This document shows positions 23,064 through 36,307 of a DNA stretch of 64,000 nucleotides, one piece after another (within the stretch, counting starts at the first letter, position 1; each line of letters begins with the position of its first letter). The position numbers and the translations under genes were made by a program. Below the pieces are notes generated by a model. It searched no databases. It saw only the letters and a program-made list of their open reading frames with translations, and had not been told where the DNA came from. Source of the stretch: Linanthus parryae (lineage: Eukaryota; Streptophyta; Magnoliopsida; Ericales; Polemoniaceae); NCBI GenBank assembly GCA_023055425.1, contig JALGPY010000002.1, forward strand, positions 156,127,345 through 156,191,344, given 5' to 3'.

Positions 23064-25114
23064 GTAGGGCTAACAATGCTACATTCTTGCCCTCTAATTA
23101 TAGAAGCATTCTCTGATGTTAGTTTAGGTAAGAGTAAAAGCTAAATTACTAATTTTACTATAATAATATCCAACGTGACCATATCTTTTTAAAATTTATG
23201 TCACTTTTTTCTTTAGATCCTCCGCCACAAGAACCACCATCAATTTAGATATTCGTCAAAAGATGTGTCCTTGCCAATCTCTGGTCACAACGCACGTCAT
23301 GATGTAAGATCCTTTCTCATCACAAATGACCAACTACAAACAAAGACATGTCTAGCATACCGACTAAAGAGCCAAAACAGAAAACACATTCCACTGAATT
23401 CATAATCTAAATGGTCAATGAGATCATGGTACCTGAACAACTTGAACGAGAATGTAAGACCAAAACTACCTGGAAGAACTTATCAATCTGCTTGCTCAAC
23501 GGTTGCACTTCTATATTTTGTAACTACAGTTTCATCCTCAATTTGCAGGTTTATCTCATCTTTATAATAAATATTATCCGTTTAATGGGTAAGGACATGA
23601 GTTTCTTTTATGTATCCTGTTACTTTGTATATCCACTTACTACTGTTATGTTTCGAGTTTATATCGCCGATTATCATTATCTTCGAAATATATAAAATTG
23701 GTTGCTCAGATGGAAGATAAGCAAATGCGGTGTCTCAAAGAAAATGGTATGTTGGACTATCATCCACAGAAAGAGCAGACCTAACGAAAGGTAAGTGGAA
23801 AATAGAAGAGGTACAGTGAATACCATCCACGTGTCCATCACTGGTAAGTTCACGTAGTATTAAAGGGGAAAAACTTTGTAAAGAAATAAAGCAAAATTCA
23901 GGGTAACCGGAAATTGAAGCTCAAGCAAATGTTAAACTGCAGACAAACAGAACGAAAAGGCACAGACGTCGCAAAGAAATAAAGAACAACTATGCTAGCA
24001 CAAAAAAATAAGCTCAAGCAAATGTTCGTGGGAGGAGAAGAGAATAAAAACACAAAACTGTTACGTGATGGAAAATTGATTTTGCATGTAATGATTATCT
24101 TTGAAAAAAATAGTCCAACCATTTCTGAACACGAGTTATCAGAGAGTTGCACGAGCTGCGAATAGTTAGTACATGCACCCTGTGTTGTAGCACTGACAAT
24201 GTTGTTCTTGATTACCATGATATTCCAGATATTATGGACATTATTTGGGTTCACATCATTTGGCGTAAATTTGGACAAAGAACTTGCAACATCACAACAT
24301 GAACCACGGAGTATATACATTCCTGGTACATGGACAGATCTACCATAATCTTCCTTCAACGACGCCGCCTACCAATGGTCCTTGGCACTTGTAGAAGAAG
24401 ATAGGGATTTTTCACGCAAGGACGAGAATGAATTGATGGATAAAACTATAAAAAATGGCAAGAGACTAGGTAACAAATGCTTTCATATATTAGTATTACT
24501 AAAATGTACATGTGAATCAGACAAACTTATGAACTAACTTGAGTACATATAATAATAACTATATCAATGATGTGTAAATATGCAGAGTTTGGAGACACAC
24601 ATGATACAATTGATGATAATGAAGATGTTTCAAACCAAGTGCAAGATGGATGGGTAAGTTGCGATGCAACGCAACATGAAGAAAAGACAAAAGCATTGGT
24701 CCTAATAAATTATCTAGAATTTAAACGGAAATGGACAATAAAATCCATGGTTATTCGAAGAGGATCGGCGGAACAATACAACACGGACAAAGGATCGGGC
24801 TCTGTATGGAAGATACAATTTAAGGATGAAAAAGTATTTATATAATCAAGTTGTTTGTTAGTATCATGTAGTTGCTTTTAATGAGGCACCAATTTGTACA
24901 GAGAAATGTTTACAAAGGGAAGGCCATGTTTTATACTAATGCAGTCCTAAAGCTTGTAAAGAAAAGGTTTCCAAGCTAACACCACAAGCTGGAAATATAT
25001 TTGAATGAAAAAATGCTTTTGGGTCTTAATATGCATTATTTAGTGTCCAACATTATTCTGAAGCATCTCTCTGAAGAGATAAAGACCACGTGCAACGCAC
25101 GTGCTTCTTACTAA
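23064..25114 (+). mobile_element. Helitron 3' region (5' end not located)
   Basis: The 3' terminus is well formed: hairpin CACGTGC-AAC-GCACGTG (25087-25103), the spacer CTTCTTA, then CTAA at 25111-25114 followed by T, matching CTRR|T. I could not find a convincing TC 5' end, so the left limit is simply the copia LTR. An open stretch of 92 codons (24567-24845) is flanked by splice-like sites (TGCAG before it, GGGTAAGT inside) and might be a captured exon, but I recognise no domain. Confidence 0.5.
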
Positions 25115-27381
25115 TGGCACATATTCATCAATAAAATGACAATTTCTCTTCTTCAATGCAGGAGCTACTGGGATACATAAAAAAAAGTTATTTTTTGGTA
25201 TAACACAAAGATTCCACAATCTCTTCTAACCCATAAAGTGGCTAGAAGAGGCCATGTCAAGAATTTGAGGACTTCACTGCAAAATTAAGTCATATTTTTT
25301 CTCCAAGAAGTTGTAAACAGAGCTAACTAAAAGAGCACCATTAATAGAGTATTTCAAATTCTACAATCTTGAGCATTGCTTGCACCAATTTGAATTTTTA
25401 AAATCAGTTCAGCTTCTTTTGGCATGAAAACTTCATTAATAATTTCCAGCTTCCACTCTCTTTTGGAGCCATCAAAAAAATCACTAACCTTCATCAGAGA
25501 GCAATTATGTTGCTTTTTGTCTTAATCATAAACTCATCTTGTCCCGGTAGCCAAGGATTTGACCATATATTTATTTGCTTTCCACTATGCACCCTCCACC
25601 TCCAACCATCTTTGATCACATCTCTACCAGCCAGTAAGCTTCTCTAGGCCTAAGACGTACATTCTATGCTTCCTTCAATTTATTGTTTTTTCAAAACCTA
25701 AAGCTTCATTAAATAATGAACGGCATACAAGACCAACAAACACTGACAAAGGGACGGACCGCCCACCCAGAAACAAGATCAAAGCCATCACTACAAAAGA
25801 CTTAACAACCAAGCCAAATAATGAACATCCAAAAGATAAAAATGGGGAATTCGACTATGGCTTGATATGGGCTCTAGATAGCATACACAACTATAAAGAG
25901 AGATCATCCACAACCCTCGTAATGCACAAACCACCCGCTTGTCCACAACAACAAACCGCTCACATCCCTGCAAAATGCGAAAAGATCGCAATTAGACTAT
26001 ATAAATATGCACGTAATAGAACAAATAATATGCTTAGAATCAAGGATTTCGTTTGGAAAAGAGAATAACAGAAAAATAAAATTCTTTATTAAGGAGCAAA
26101 GAAACTTCTATTAATGAAAAATATTAGGATTTTGAACCCCGATTACATCATTCTGCAGAAATTGAAGGGCCGAACTTGGGGTTAATCTTAGCCATACAAA
26201 TTTTTTTGGGACTATTAACCTAAACAATAAAATGAAACTCTTCAAACAATTGTTTTATATAGTTCCAATCTTTCTAGAAGTTCAAAATTAATAAAAACGA
26301 ATATTTTGAACATGATCTTTTTTTGTTAGCATAATAAAAGATTTCAAGATTTATCGCAAAACTCATGTTCCCAAGAATATAATTTAATTCATAGATCTTC
26401 TCACTTTCTTGATGTGCCAATGTGTTTCTTCTTATACAACGTAATTCACATCTGGATATACTCTTCATGGCATAGTTTGAGACTTTGAGCACATATAACT
26501 ATGATGAGCTTACTTGTCCATTTGTAACTTTCACTACAATAATAATAGATCTTTTACCAAGACATATCTTTTGTGTCGTTTACTTTACCTTCTTTATTTG
26601 AAGTGCTAATACTGAAATGTTTGTGATATTACCAAATCTAAAATAAACATGCCCCTGAAGGAACAGACAAACATAGCATAAATGCTTTAGCATCACACAA
26701 ATTAAACAGCAAAACAGCTGAGACAAAACATAATGCACCAAATTATAAAGATTCTCCAATTAGAGGTGGGTTGGGGGTGTCGACTTCTGCCTATTACAAG
26801 AAGACAACTAGAAATGTGTTACCACCACTAAATTTGTAAAATTAAAAGATACGTGGAGAAAAAAATTGAAGTAAATCTAAAAATGACGAGAACTCACTTA
26901 GGGTTAATAGAATCAAAATATTTCTATAGAAGAACAAATATAATTAATTTAAGTTTTCTTTACATGTAGTGGCTAAGTGTTAGTTTTCTTTACTGTATAA
27001 ATAATTTATATGATTTTGATAAGAACATAAATTTCATAAATGCAGATTAGGAACAACTAATTTTCTAAAAGCTCGCATAGATAGAACACTCTCTTTTAGA
27101 GAAAAGTAAATTTTATTCGAAAGAAGTGGTAGGGGACAAATAGCTCAACTGAAATCAAACATACACAAAATGTGCATAGATAGAATACACAACAAACCCT
27201 TTCATCCAGTAAAACCAAACCAAGCACATAAAATTATGGAAACAAAGTAATAGACCACCACCAAAACAAGTTTAAAGAATATTTAAGTTTTCTTCATTTC
27301 ATTGCAGATATGACAAGATTAAATAATCACGTGTTCCCCAATTGTTAGGATATGAATAGGTTTGCTTGAAGGGACATTGTT
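25115..27381. other. AT-rich intergenic DNA, nothing recognised
   Basis: Short open stretches only, none with a recognisable motif or codon pattern. Confidence 0.6.
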
Positions 27382-27800
27382 GTGAAAACAAATTCAGACA
27401 TTTTGGACTGTATGTTTTTATCATATGTTGAGGCTAAGATATGTCCTAAAAATAGTGAAAACCATGTGCCTTGGATTCTCTCTCATATTCGCACACTAAA
27501 ACTTAATGTCAAAGGTGCTTGGAAAGAGGGATTGGGCAACTGGGCTTGTGTCGTTAGGACCATGGAGGTAGATGGGTGAAGGGAAACTGGGGATCCTCCC
27601 TTGTTGTCTCTACCCTCATGGAGTGTTATGTTTTACTTATGGCAAAGGAAAAGCTGATTTATAATCTTATTGTTGGAAGTGATTGCTTGAAGCTTTTCAA
27701 TCTTGTGAAAAAACTATAGTTAGTTCATGCCATCGGCTCAATGGTTCTCAATTGCAAGTCCCTCTAAAGAGAGCTTGGAGCCTTTTTTGATTTGCACTGT
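27382..27800 (+). pseudogene. LINE-derived RNase H scrap
   Basis: The frame contains TLKLNVKGAWKEGLGNWACV, which resembles the RVT_3-type RNase H start at the 3' end of plant L1-like LINEs; the catalytic Asp of LNVDG is changed to Lys. Downstream, in broken frames, traces such as LIYNLIVGSDCLKLFNL-like sequence fit the rest of the domain. Too short and damaged to be active. Confidence 0.5.
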
Positions 27801-30800
27801 CCCAGATTTCTCATCGTTTGTTCATCAGTATTGCAACTTAAGCAATATTTATGTTCTTAGCCATTTCAGAAAAAAAAATAGGTTGGTTTCTTATCACTTC
27901 CCTCGTTCTCGGACGCTTATTTGGAGAATGATTGTGACAGTTGGTGGTTTTGAGGTCGAGTTTGGCCAAGTAATTATATATTTTTCACTTTAACCCACAA
28001 AAAATAATATGTTAGTTGAACAGGAGATTTTGATTACCATAATATATCTTCATCATGTTCTGTGGTGGAAAGGTACAATTTGTTTTTTCCAATCAGAATT
28101 TCATTTGGAATATATATTATTTGTGAGGAGATGACATCAACAGGCCAAATGTATACTTAACGACTGAAGTCAAACTTTCAAAAGGACATTTCAAACCAAT
28201 GGAACTGGGCTGTTTAACCAAGATAATCAAAAAGTACCAGTATATGCTCCAATTAAAAATCAAATTGACTTAGTTTTATTCTTAAATTTGAATAGTCGCA
28301 TGAGAAAACCAAAGGTCTAAATGACTATCTTACATCAATGAAAAAACAAAAAGAAATGTGAAAGACTTGCATAAGTACTGAAAGTATACGTCTCTATCTT
28401 CCCAATCTCAATTTACATGGAAAGTAAATTGGAAGATGTTAGAGCAGTAGAGATCAGCTACTGCCTTATCTATCTCACTTAATAGAAAGCCAAGTTTCGA
28501 ACAAAAAAGTTTTATTGGTTAGCATGTAAGAGTAAAGTTTCTAGGTGAAGGAGATGAATCAAAAGAAGAAAGGTGCCAAGAGGAGATTCTAGGAAGAAAT
28601 ATGAAGAAATGTCATAACGGAGCGTTACAGTATTGTGAGTATAACGGAAGCGGCTGGCCAATTTAATGGGAATCATATTACAATAACATCTTATTGGGGC
28701 GACATTGCTTTTCTCTCACTAATTATTTTTTTGTGTTCATTAATTAAAGTAAGTTACTAAAAAATTTAATAACTTTCATAATGAAGTACTTTTTAAAGCT
28801 GAATATTAGGCAGTAATCTAATTCCTTTGCAGTCTCGACTCAAAGTCATATTCTTCTATTCAACAATGAGAGAAACATAATTGATCATATGATGCAAAAT
28901 CACGAAACTAAAAAATCGGGAGGAAACACACAAATTGAACGTAGTAATGAAAAATACAAACAAACAGAAATAAGAGATAGAACAATTGGGGATCAGCGGC
29001 AAGCAAGACAACCAAAACTTTCAACTAAGTATTGTATTATCTATATAATTTCATTAGCCTTCAATCAACTCAATTTGGATCATGTACAACCCAAACTAAA
29101 CTACAGATGAAAATCTGATTGAATAAAATAGAATATGAGAGTATCTACTTCCACGTTATTAAATAGGAATAGAACAGAAATGAAAGGAAACATACTTGTT
29201 TTTTCGATTTCAAGGATATCAGTTCTTTCAGCCTTCTCCACAATTACCTGAACACACCAAACGAAATTATAAGACATTGGAGTTAGAATCTCAATACAGT
29301 TAAAACTGAAAAACGAAAAAGTTGGGACACTACCGCTATTATTTAGGAAACTTTCAGGAAGACTCGGCCTACCTCTTTTATGAAATTGTGAAATACAAGC
29401 AACCTTCACTAAATCAAATCGAGATGAGTAGAAAGAAATCTCTCACTTGTTGTGTGAGGTTGATGCATCCAGCGCGCATATACACCAAATTAAACCACAC
29501 TGAATATTGGTTATAGACCAACAAAATTGAGAAACGTAAAGGGAGCGATACAGACACAAACTGAGTGAAGTAGATACAAATATTTCATGCCGAAGATCTT
29601 AAGAGAGTGGTGTCTTGTAAAACGCTCAAACTTAAAAATAATGGAGGTGCAAATCTTGCCAACAGGACCCGGATTGGCCAGAACAAGCTGTGCAAACAAC
29701 GTCAACGGAAACTTATAAAGAAACTTAGTATTCCAACAACATGACATGGTGTAGATTTCTAGACCAAAAACCAAAACAAGAGCTAATCAAAGACCCATCA
29801 TTTTGTTTCTTTACTTGAATATCTCATTTTTTCATACTGGAATGAAGCTCTTCTAGGGTATTGATGCCTATCCACGGATGTCAATATCAATGACGGACAA
29901 AAAAAATGTGTGAGTGAGGATTTAAATCAAGTGAAATGAAACAATGGGCGCGAATAAGATTGTATACACATGTGACATCTCAACAAATTAAAAGAAATTA
30001 GTTTTGGTAGATTTTATGCCTTAATATGATTTTCCTGGCCAGTCAATCATCTTTCGTTCATGCCCGAGTTAGAAAGGCATTCAGTGTCCCAATTGACTCA
30101 ACATCAATTCTAGCAGGTAGGGAGAATCTGCAAGGCGCAATAGGGAATCACACATCACTAACAGAGTTGCACAAAAGTTGATAATGAAAGGAAACAAACA
30201 TATACATTGAATAAAATAATAGGTTGAGGGACAACATGATCAATGATGAAACTATAATAAGGTGTAAACTGACCCAAAGTAACAGATATGCTTTCAAATA
30301 AATGAGAAACAAACCGATATGACCTTTGAAACAAGCATGGAATCAATAAGACCAAAATAAGAGTTTCAATGGTGAACCAAAGACTTGAAATTAGCAAAGG
30401 TAAAGAAACCACCATGGATACTATAGAAAACGCCTTCCATTCATGAGGCTTCCCCTTCAAATTCACACACACATAAAAGAATGGACTATTAGGGTTCCAT
30501 CTTCCCGTATCTTCTACATAGTTCATACAAAACCAGTGTTAAATGTTAATAGGGTTCAAAGTGACTTGATGTATATTCAAAAGCTGCCTGCCAAAGATAA
30601 TTCCACATAGCAACAAAACTTCAATTGGGCGCCACCCTTATCCTTGTTAGTGACACAGTGGTGGGATTCCACGATGTCCTCTGGGTTCTTAATCAACCTC
30701 TTCAGTCTAGATCAGCTTCACCACCTACTTTTGACAATTAGGTAACAATTGTGGAATTCGATCTGTTGCCCAAGACAGTAACAGCCTAGACAGAGAAGAT

Positions 30801-32359
30801 GTTGCATACCTAATGAACAATCAACGTAAACAGAGAAGATGAAGCATACCTATCAAACCATTCGATGAAAACAGAGAAGATGAAGTCGTAACAGTGAAGG
30901 GAATCAATAGTGACATTGTTCGGGGTTGCAACAGCAACTTGGATAATCCTTTATCACGGGGATCTCTCCTGGAGGACTTATACTAAATAAGAAACTTTTG
31001 TAATTATAAAATTTAGAGAGGCACTTCCATAATAAAAGGTCTTAGGAGTCACTTTTTTGTTCTTCACTCTTTTAAGATAGTAAAGATGTAATTATTTAAG
31101 GGCAAAAGGATCTGAATGAGTATGGATTGGAGAACGAAAAGGGTTGTATTCCGCAAGCGAACTGTTTGAAACGTACAGGAGCATGTCTCTCTAGTCGACA
31201 GAAACCATGTCCACATATATTTTATCACGGATCTACTTCAATATTTGCAAATAGACATCCATAGAGTCATATTCTTTTTAATTCTTGAAGTTCATATTTC
31301 TATTGCAGATATGTGATCAGGTCAAAAATGTACCTACTTTTAAGCACTAGCCAATAGATGGGGACGAGTACTAACCCATAATGCCTTTTGACTTAGTGTC
31401 GCATTGGTGAGTGCCACCAACCCCTGATCCTAATATTGCATCTGTCAGATCTGAAATTATAGGTTAACAGTAGTTGTTACCTTACCGTATGCCTTCTTCA
31501 AGAACTTCAGTGGCCCTGGTATCGATTCGTCTAAATAGCCGCACAGATTTCGAGTGCCCAATGGGGTAGAGATCTGGCATTTCCATATCACAAATTTGGT
31601 ACGTCATTTTAAAGCACAATCAAATTATATACATTTGACAGGAGTTAAAGAGGGTTTGAGGAAGTAGAGTTAGAGTTTGTAGAGGTGATATCAGAGACGA
31701 TGGAGTTATCCATACAGAGGAAGTGAAAGAGCTCATCTTGGCTCTAATACCATAAAAGACACAGCAGAGTTTTGGAAGATATAGCATGACAGTGTAACAA
31801 CGAGGAGGAATATGGGAGTTTTTTTATATTGCAATTGATAATTCAGTGAAATTGATAATTTATTCCAATTTATAATTTACAGTGGGAGAGAAAGAGTCTT
31901 TATACATCAAAGAAACTCTTACATGTTTCAATTTCCCTTCTAAGCTTATTGAGATAATTATGCATTGTATTAGTAGAATAAGACTGCTATTTTGTGAAAT
32001 AGTAAACCTCTTGAGGAAAATCTTAAATCTCCATAGGATTGAGACAAGGAGATCATTCATTTCCATATATGTTTGTGCTATGTATGGAAAGACTTTCCCA
32101 CATGATTGAGAAACAAAAATAAATAAAATTTAAAGATTTAAGAGCTTCTAGTAATGGACATGCATTACCCACATTTTTTATGCTGGTGATCTTATTATTT
32201 TTGGGAGATGTGATACCGTTAACTGCAAAACTATGAGGAATGTGCTTAATGATTTTGAATTCCTCTCTGGCCATGAAATTAATTTGCAAAAAAATCTAAA
32301 GTTTTCTTCTCTATCAACACCCCGACTTTTAACAAGATGCATGTCAAGAATGTGATTGG
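27800..32359. other. intergenic DNA, no supported gene
   Basis: No domain recognised on either strand. It contains a degenerate ~41-bp triplicate around AACAGAGAAGATG (30790-30900). An AGCTCTGATACCA-like string (GGCTCTAATACCA, 31739) could be the relic of a minus-strand copia PBS. Confidence 0.5.
30790..30900 (+). repeat. three imperfect ~41-bp repeats
   Basis: A(A/G)ACAGAGAAGATG followed by (A/T)(A/T)GCATACC recurs near 30792, 30829 and 30869 with spacing of ~37-41 bp. No coding role is evident. Confidence 0.55.
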
Positions 32360-34327
32360 TATTCATTCATGATAAATTTGGAAAGCAAAGTGCTAATGAG
32401 ATTATCACCAAGGTGAAGACTAGACTGGCTAGCTGGATTAGCAAGAATCTCTCTTTTTCCTCGAAGGGTTGTTTTTGGAAAAATTTTGCTAGCTACCCTC
32501 CCTTATTACACTATGCAGATTCTCCCTATTCCTATCAGTTCTTTCAATAAGAATGATAATATCTGCAGAGATTTTATCTAGGTTACACAGATGAGAAAAA
32601 GATGAATCATCTGGTTAAGTGGGATACTGTTTGTACCCCAAAGGAAGAGGTTGCCTTGGTGTTAAGAAGACCATAATCATGGATCTTTCTCTTTCTTTCC
32701 AAGCTTGGTTGGGAATTTTTTTTGATAACAAATCTCACTGGTGTGATGTTATAAGAAAGAAATATGTCAAAAATAAGAACTTCTGCAACATGAAAAATAA
32801 GGTTGGGGGTTCTGCTATATGGAGAGGCTTGACAAACATAAAATTTTGTTGTTAAAAATATTACTTGGTATTTTGGAAATAGCAATAATATTACTCTATG
32901 GTCTAATTTCTGGTGTGGGGAAGAACCAATTGGCAATTCCCTCAATATCAATGACATTCACACCAAAGTTGCTAGCATTACTGACAATGGTATATAGAAA
33001 ATTAAGCTGTGCAGTTTTCCCATACCCCCCTAATATTTAGAACTCTATCACAACCGTTTCTCTTCCAAGTGTCCAATGTGATGACACCCCCTTTTGGAAA
33101 GGCACCAATCATGGTGACTTTTCTGTTTCTTCTGCTTATTCAACTATTAATCAAGAGATTGTGCAAGAATCTCTCTTTTTCCTCGAAGAGTTGTGATTGG
33201 AAAAAATTTGCTAGCTACCCTCCCTTATTACACTATGCGTGTTCTCCCTATTCCTATCAGTTCCTGCAATAAGAATGATAATATCTGCAGAGATTTTATC
33301 TAGGTTACACAGATGAGAAAAAGATGACTCATCTGGTTAAGTGGGATACTGTTTGTATCCCCAAAGAAAGAGGTCGCCTTGGTGTTAAGAAGGCCATAAT
33401 CATGAATCTTTCTCTTTCTTTCCAATCTTGGTTGGGAATTGTGTTTGATAACAAATCTCACTAGTGTGATGTTATAAGAAAGAAATATGTCAAAAATAAG
33501 AACTTCTGCAACATGAAGAATAAGGTTGGGGTTCTGCTATATGGAGAGGCTTGACAAACATAAAATTTTGTTGTTAAAAATATTACTTGGAATTTTGGTA
33601 ATAGCAATAATATTACTCTATGGTCTAATTTGTGGTGTGGGGAAGAACCAATTGGCAATTCCCTCAATATCAATGACATTCACACCAAAGTTGCTATCAT
33701 TACTGACAATATTTGTGGTGTGTGATAGAGTTCTAATATTTAGAACTCTATCACAGTCACTTCTCTTCCAAGTGTCCAATGTGATGACACCCCCTTTTGG
33801 AAAGGCACCAATCATGGTGACTTTTCTGTTTCTTCTGCTTATGCAACTATTAATCAAGAGAATGCTGACAGATCTGGCATTGCCAGTAGTATATGGATAA
33901 AAGTTTTAGAAACTCAAAGTCCCAAACAAGCTCATTAATTCTATATGGCTTCTAATCCATCAAAGATTCATGACTAATGATAACAGATGGAAAATGAGGC
34001 ATGTCTATCAATAATACTTGCACTTTTTGCAAAAACCTCATTGAAACTCAAGAACATGTTTTTAAGAACTGCAACAAGGTTGTCAAATTTGGAAACACAT
34101 TTGGAGCCATGAATGGGTTTGAAGGGCATAAATATCTTGGAACCTCAAGCCAAAAACTCTCCATGGCTTTTATGCTAAACACTCTGTCCTTGTCTAAGTA
34201 TTACCTTCTTAATCGTAATGCTAGTTGGTGTGTTCCATCAATAGGTAACTTGAAACTTAATGTTGATGGCTGCATGAGATTGGATACAGGTAAAGCTGGG
34301 ATGGAAGGGGTCTTTAGGGTCTGTTAG
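32360..34327 (+). pseudogene. L1-type LINE ORF2 C-terminal relic with internal tandem duplication
   Basis: Frames carry the post-RT region of plant LINEs: IITKVKTRLASWISKNLSFS, then DEKKMNHLVKWDTVC-like sequence and a GCLGVKK motif. A zf-RVT-like Cys/His segment follows near 34010-34080 (CTFCKNLIETQEHVFKNC) and finally the RNase H start (IGNLKLNVDGCMRLDTGKAG) near 34240-34300. The middle is duplicated (see repeat 32441-33862). Stops and frameshifts are frequent. The element encoded an RT with C-terminal RNase H, but this copy is dead and 5' truncated. Confidence 0.75.
32441..33862 (+). repeat. 722-bp tandem duplication inside the LINE relic
   Basis: Copy 1 (32441-33162) and copy 2 (33163-~33862) both start GCAAGAATCTCTCTTTTTCC and end near CAACTATTAATCAAGAGA. 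They are highly similar but carry private differences. Copy 2 has a perfect 15-bp-arm palindrome (~33722-33754) where copy 1 has only one arm. Confidence 0.9.
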
Positions 34328-34702
34328 GCAAATGCTCAAGTCCAGAAGCTGAGATTTGAGCATGTGAAGAGGCATTACTATGGCTTTTCACATAAATTGA
34401 AAGAATCTGCATATTAAAAGTGACTGTCTCAATGCAGTAAAAGAAAATCAATCAGGGAAGGAAGGCCATGCATCTATGCACAGCCAGATACATGATGGCA
34501 TTTATCTTTTGAACAGGCTCAATGGTAAACCAATGTCACAAGAGACACCAATGAGGTGGCAAACTGTGTTGCAAACCTTGGTGTTGAGCAGAATAAAGAT
34601 AAGAAGATGCTCGTGGATGCTCATGATGGTGCCAAAAGGCTTGATCATCAATGACAAGCTTGGAATTTGCTTGTTCATTTAGTTTGTTTTGTAGCATGCA
34701 TG

Positions 34703-36028
34703 TTGCTGACATCACGTAGCAATCTTATTGGCACAAGTAGTGGATATGGATTTTCGTCAATGACGTGGCACTGTACTATGCAAATTGTGACACATAACTC
34801 CCTTACAGTATGGGTTTTACTAACATCGTGTGTCCGAAAAAAAAAGTTTAGTTTTCTTTTTTAAATAAGTTTATTTTCAAAATTTAATTTTTTTTTCAAA
34901 TAAAAATAAAAATGCAATTTTTTACTGAAAATATGAAAGATCTATGTTCTGAAAAATATGGAGAAAATTTGCTGACTTCTATTTTCTCACAATATTATTT
35001 TCTTAGTTTATTTGTTGAGGAAATCAATGCTCTTTCTTTCATGTGAAAGATAAAAGAACCCCTAATACAATATTCAAAGATAAAGAAACTAAGAAAATCT
35101 TCTTAGTTATGAAATAAAAATGATTCGTAGTGTTATTATTTATATACTGGAAATGCAACATAGAAAAATTGTTATTTTTATTTCAAGTGTGAAGTGTCTT
35201 TTTTAGCCTTCATTAATGAGGCATGCATATATAGTAATTTTTTTAAAAGAATTTTTTTAGTTTTGAATATTTTATTAGAGAGTTCATTAGTATTTTTTAT
35301 ATATCTTTTGTATTAAATAAATAATACCGATCTATCCAAAGAATAAGATAAAAAAAAGTACACAAAGAAAGAAAAAGTAGATCTTTGATGTTATTAATAT
35401 TTTTTAAAAAAATAAATTTCTCATTTGACCTTCCTCAAAGTTTCTTGTAGTTACCGAAGAAACTTTTATTTAGTTAAGAAATAGAAACATTTCATAAACT
35501 TGTTTTTCTTAGCAGTCTTTAATGAGACATGATTATACATTGAAATTCTAAAAGACATTTTTTCAAAATTTTTGAACATTGTGTTAGGGCTTATTAAATA
35601 CTTTTTATTTTGCATTAAATAAATAGCACTGATCTATCCAAAAAAAAATATATGAGAAAAGAACACACACATAATGAGAAAATATATCTCTCTCTTATGT
35701 TATTAATATTTTCTAAAACTTAGGTCTTTGATTCTCAAAAAAAAACTTAGGTCTTTCAACCATAAAAAAAGGCACATCGGTAGTTTATATTTTATATTAA
35801 AACATTACAAACTATTTACTATAAGAGAAGAATGTCTTTTGTGTATAAAACATTACATGTTTTTATTTGAAAAGTAAAACTATAATTTAAAAATACATTT
35901 ATTTTAAAAATACTTTTTTGGTGCGCGATGTTTGTAAAACCCATACCGCAAGGGAGTTATGTGTCAAGTTTTCTTAATGCAGTGCCACGTACTTGACGGA
36001 AATCTATATTCACTAACAATGTCAGCAA
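34703..36028. mobile_element. long-TIR DNA element, ~1.3 kb, upstream of the ribonuclease gene
   Basis: The left arm (~34703-34835) and right arm (~35920-36028) are inverted copies sharing TTGCTGACAT at the outer ends, CAGTGCCACGT, GGGAGTTATGTGTCA and GTAAAACCCATAC. The ~1.1-kb AT-rich core holds two diverged tandem copies of a block with TTAATGAG(G/A)CATG and GATCTATCCAAA (about 35200-35410 and 35510-35720). No transposase is seen and no clear TSD, so the superfamily is open (MULE-like or foldback). Its right end lies 280 bp before the ATG of the ribonuclease gene. Confidence 0.7.
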
Positions 36029-36211
36029 AATACATACTGCAGAGAAATTATTTGTCAAAACTTAAATTCTCTGTAGTGCAGAATCAGCGAGCTAATACTT
36101 CAAGGGATTTTGTGTTGGAAGTTCTAAATAAAAGATGCAAGTGTGTACGAAGTGACAAAATTGACAGATCGTTCAAAGCATATTCCATTTCAACGTCCCT
36201 CAATACTTGGC

Positions 36212-36220
36212 CTATAAAAA
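36212..36220 (+). promoter_or_regulatory. TATA box of the ribonuclease gene
   Basis: CTATAAAAA lies 96 bp upstream of the ATG, giving an expected transcription start near 36240-36245 and a ~65-base 5' UTR. No other good TATA element lies between the TIR element and the ATG. Confidence 0.65.
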
Positions 36221-36307
36221 CCAGTACTCCCAAATTGACAATAATTGTCTTATCTTCATCAACCATATTGTTCTGCATCAACAAGTGAAGCAAGCAATCA
36301 AAAAACA

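Noticed and set aside
12298..23068. Target-site duplication for the Sirevirus-like element
   Set aside because: Left flank TGTTT and right flank GTAGG do not match; the left side is an inverted relative, so no TSD can be claimed.
24567..24845. 92-codon open stretch as a host gene
   Set aside because: No recognisable domain, a GGGTAAGT splice-like site inside and a position next to a Helitron end; at most a captured fragment.
29101..30526. Minus-strand open stretches (~100-120 codons) as genes
   Set aside because: No motif, biased low-complexity composition and no promoter or splice context; expected by chance in AT-rich DNA.
31735..31755. Copia primer binding site (GGCTCTAATACCAT on the plus strand)
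   Set aside because: One or two mismatches to the reverse complement of the initiator-Met PBS, but no LTR start or gag on either side; kept only as a possible relic.
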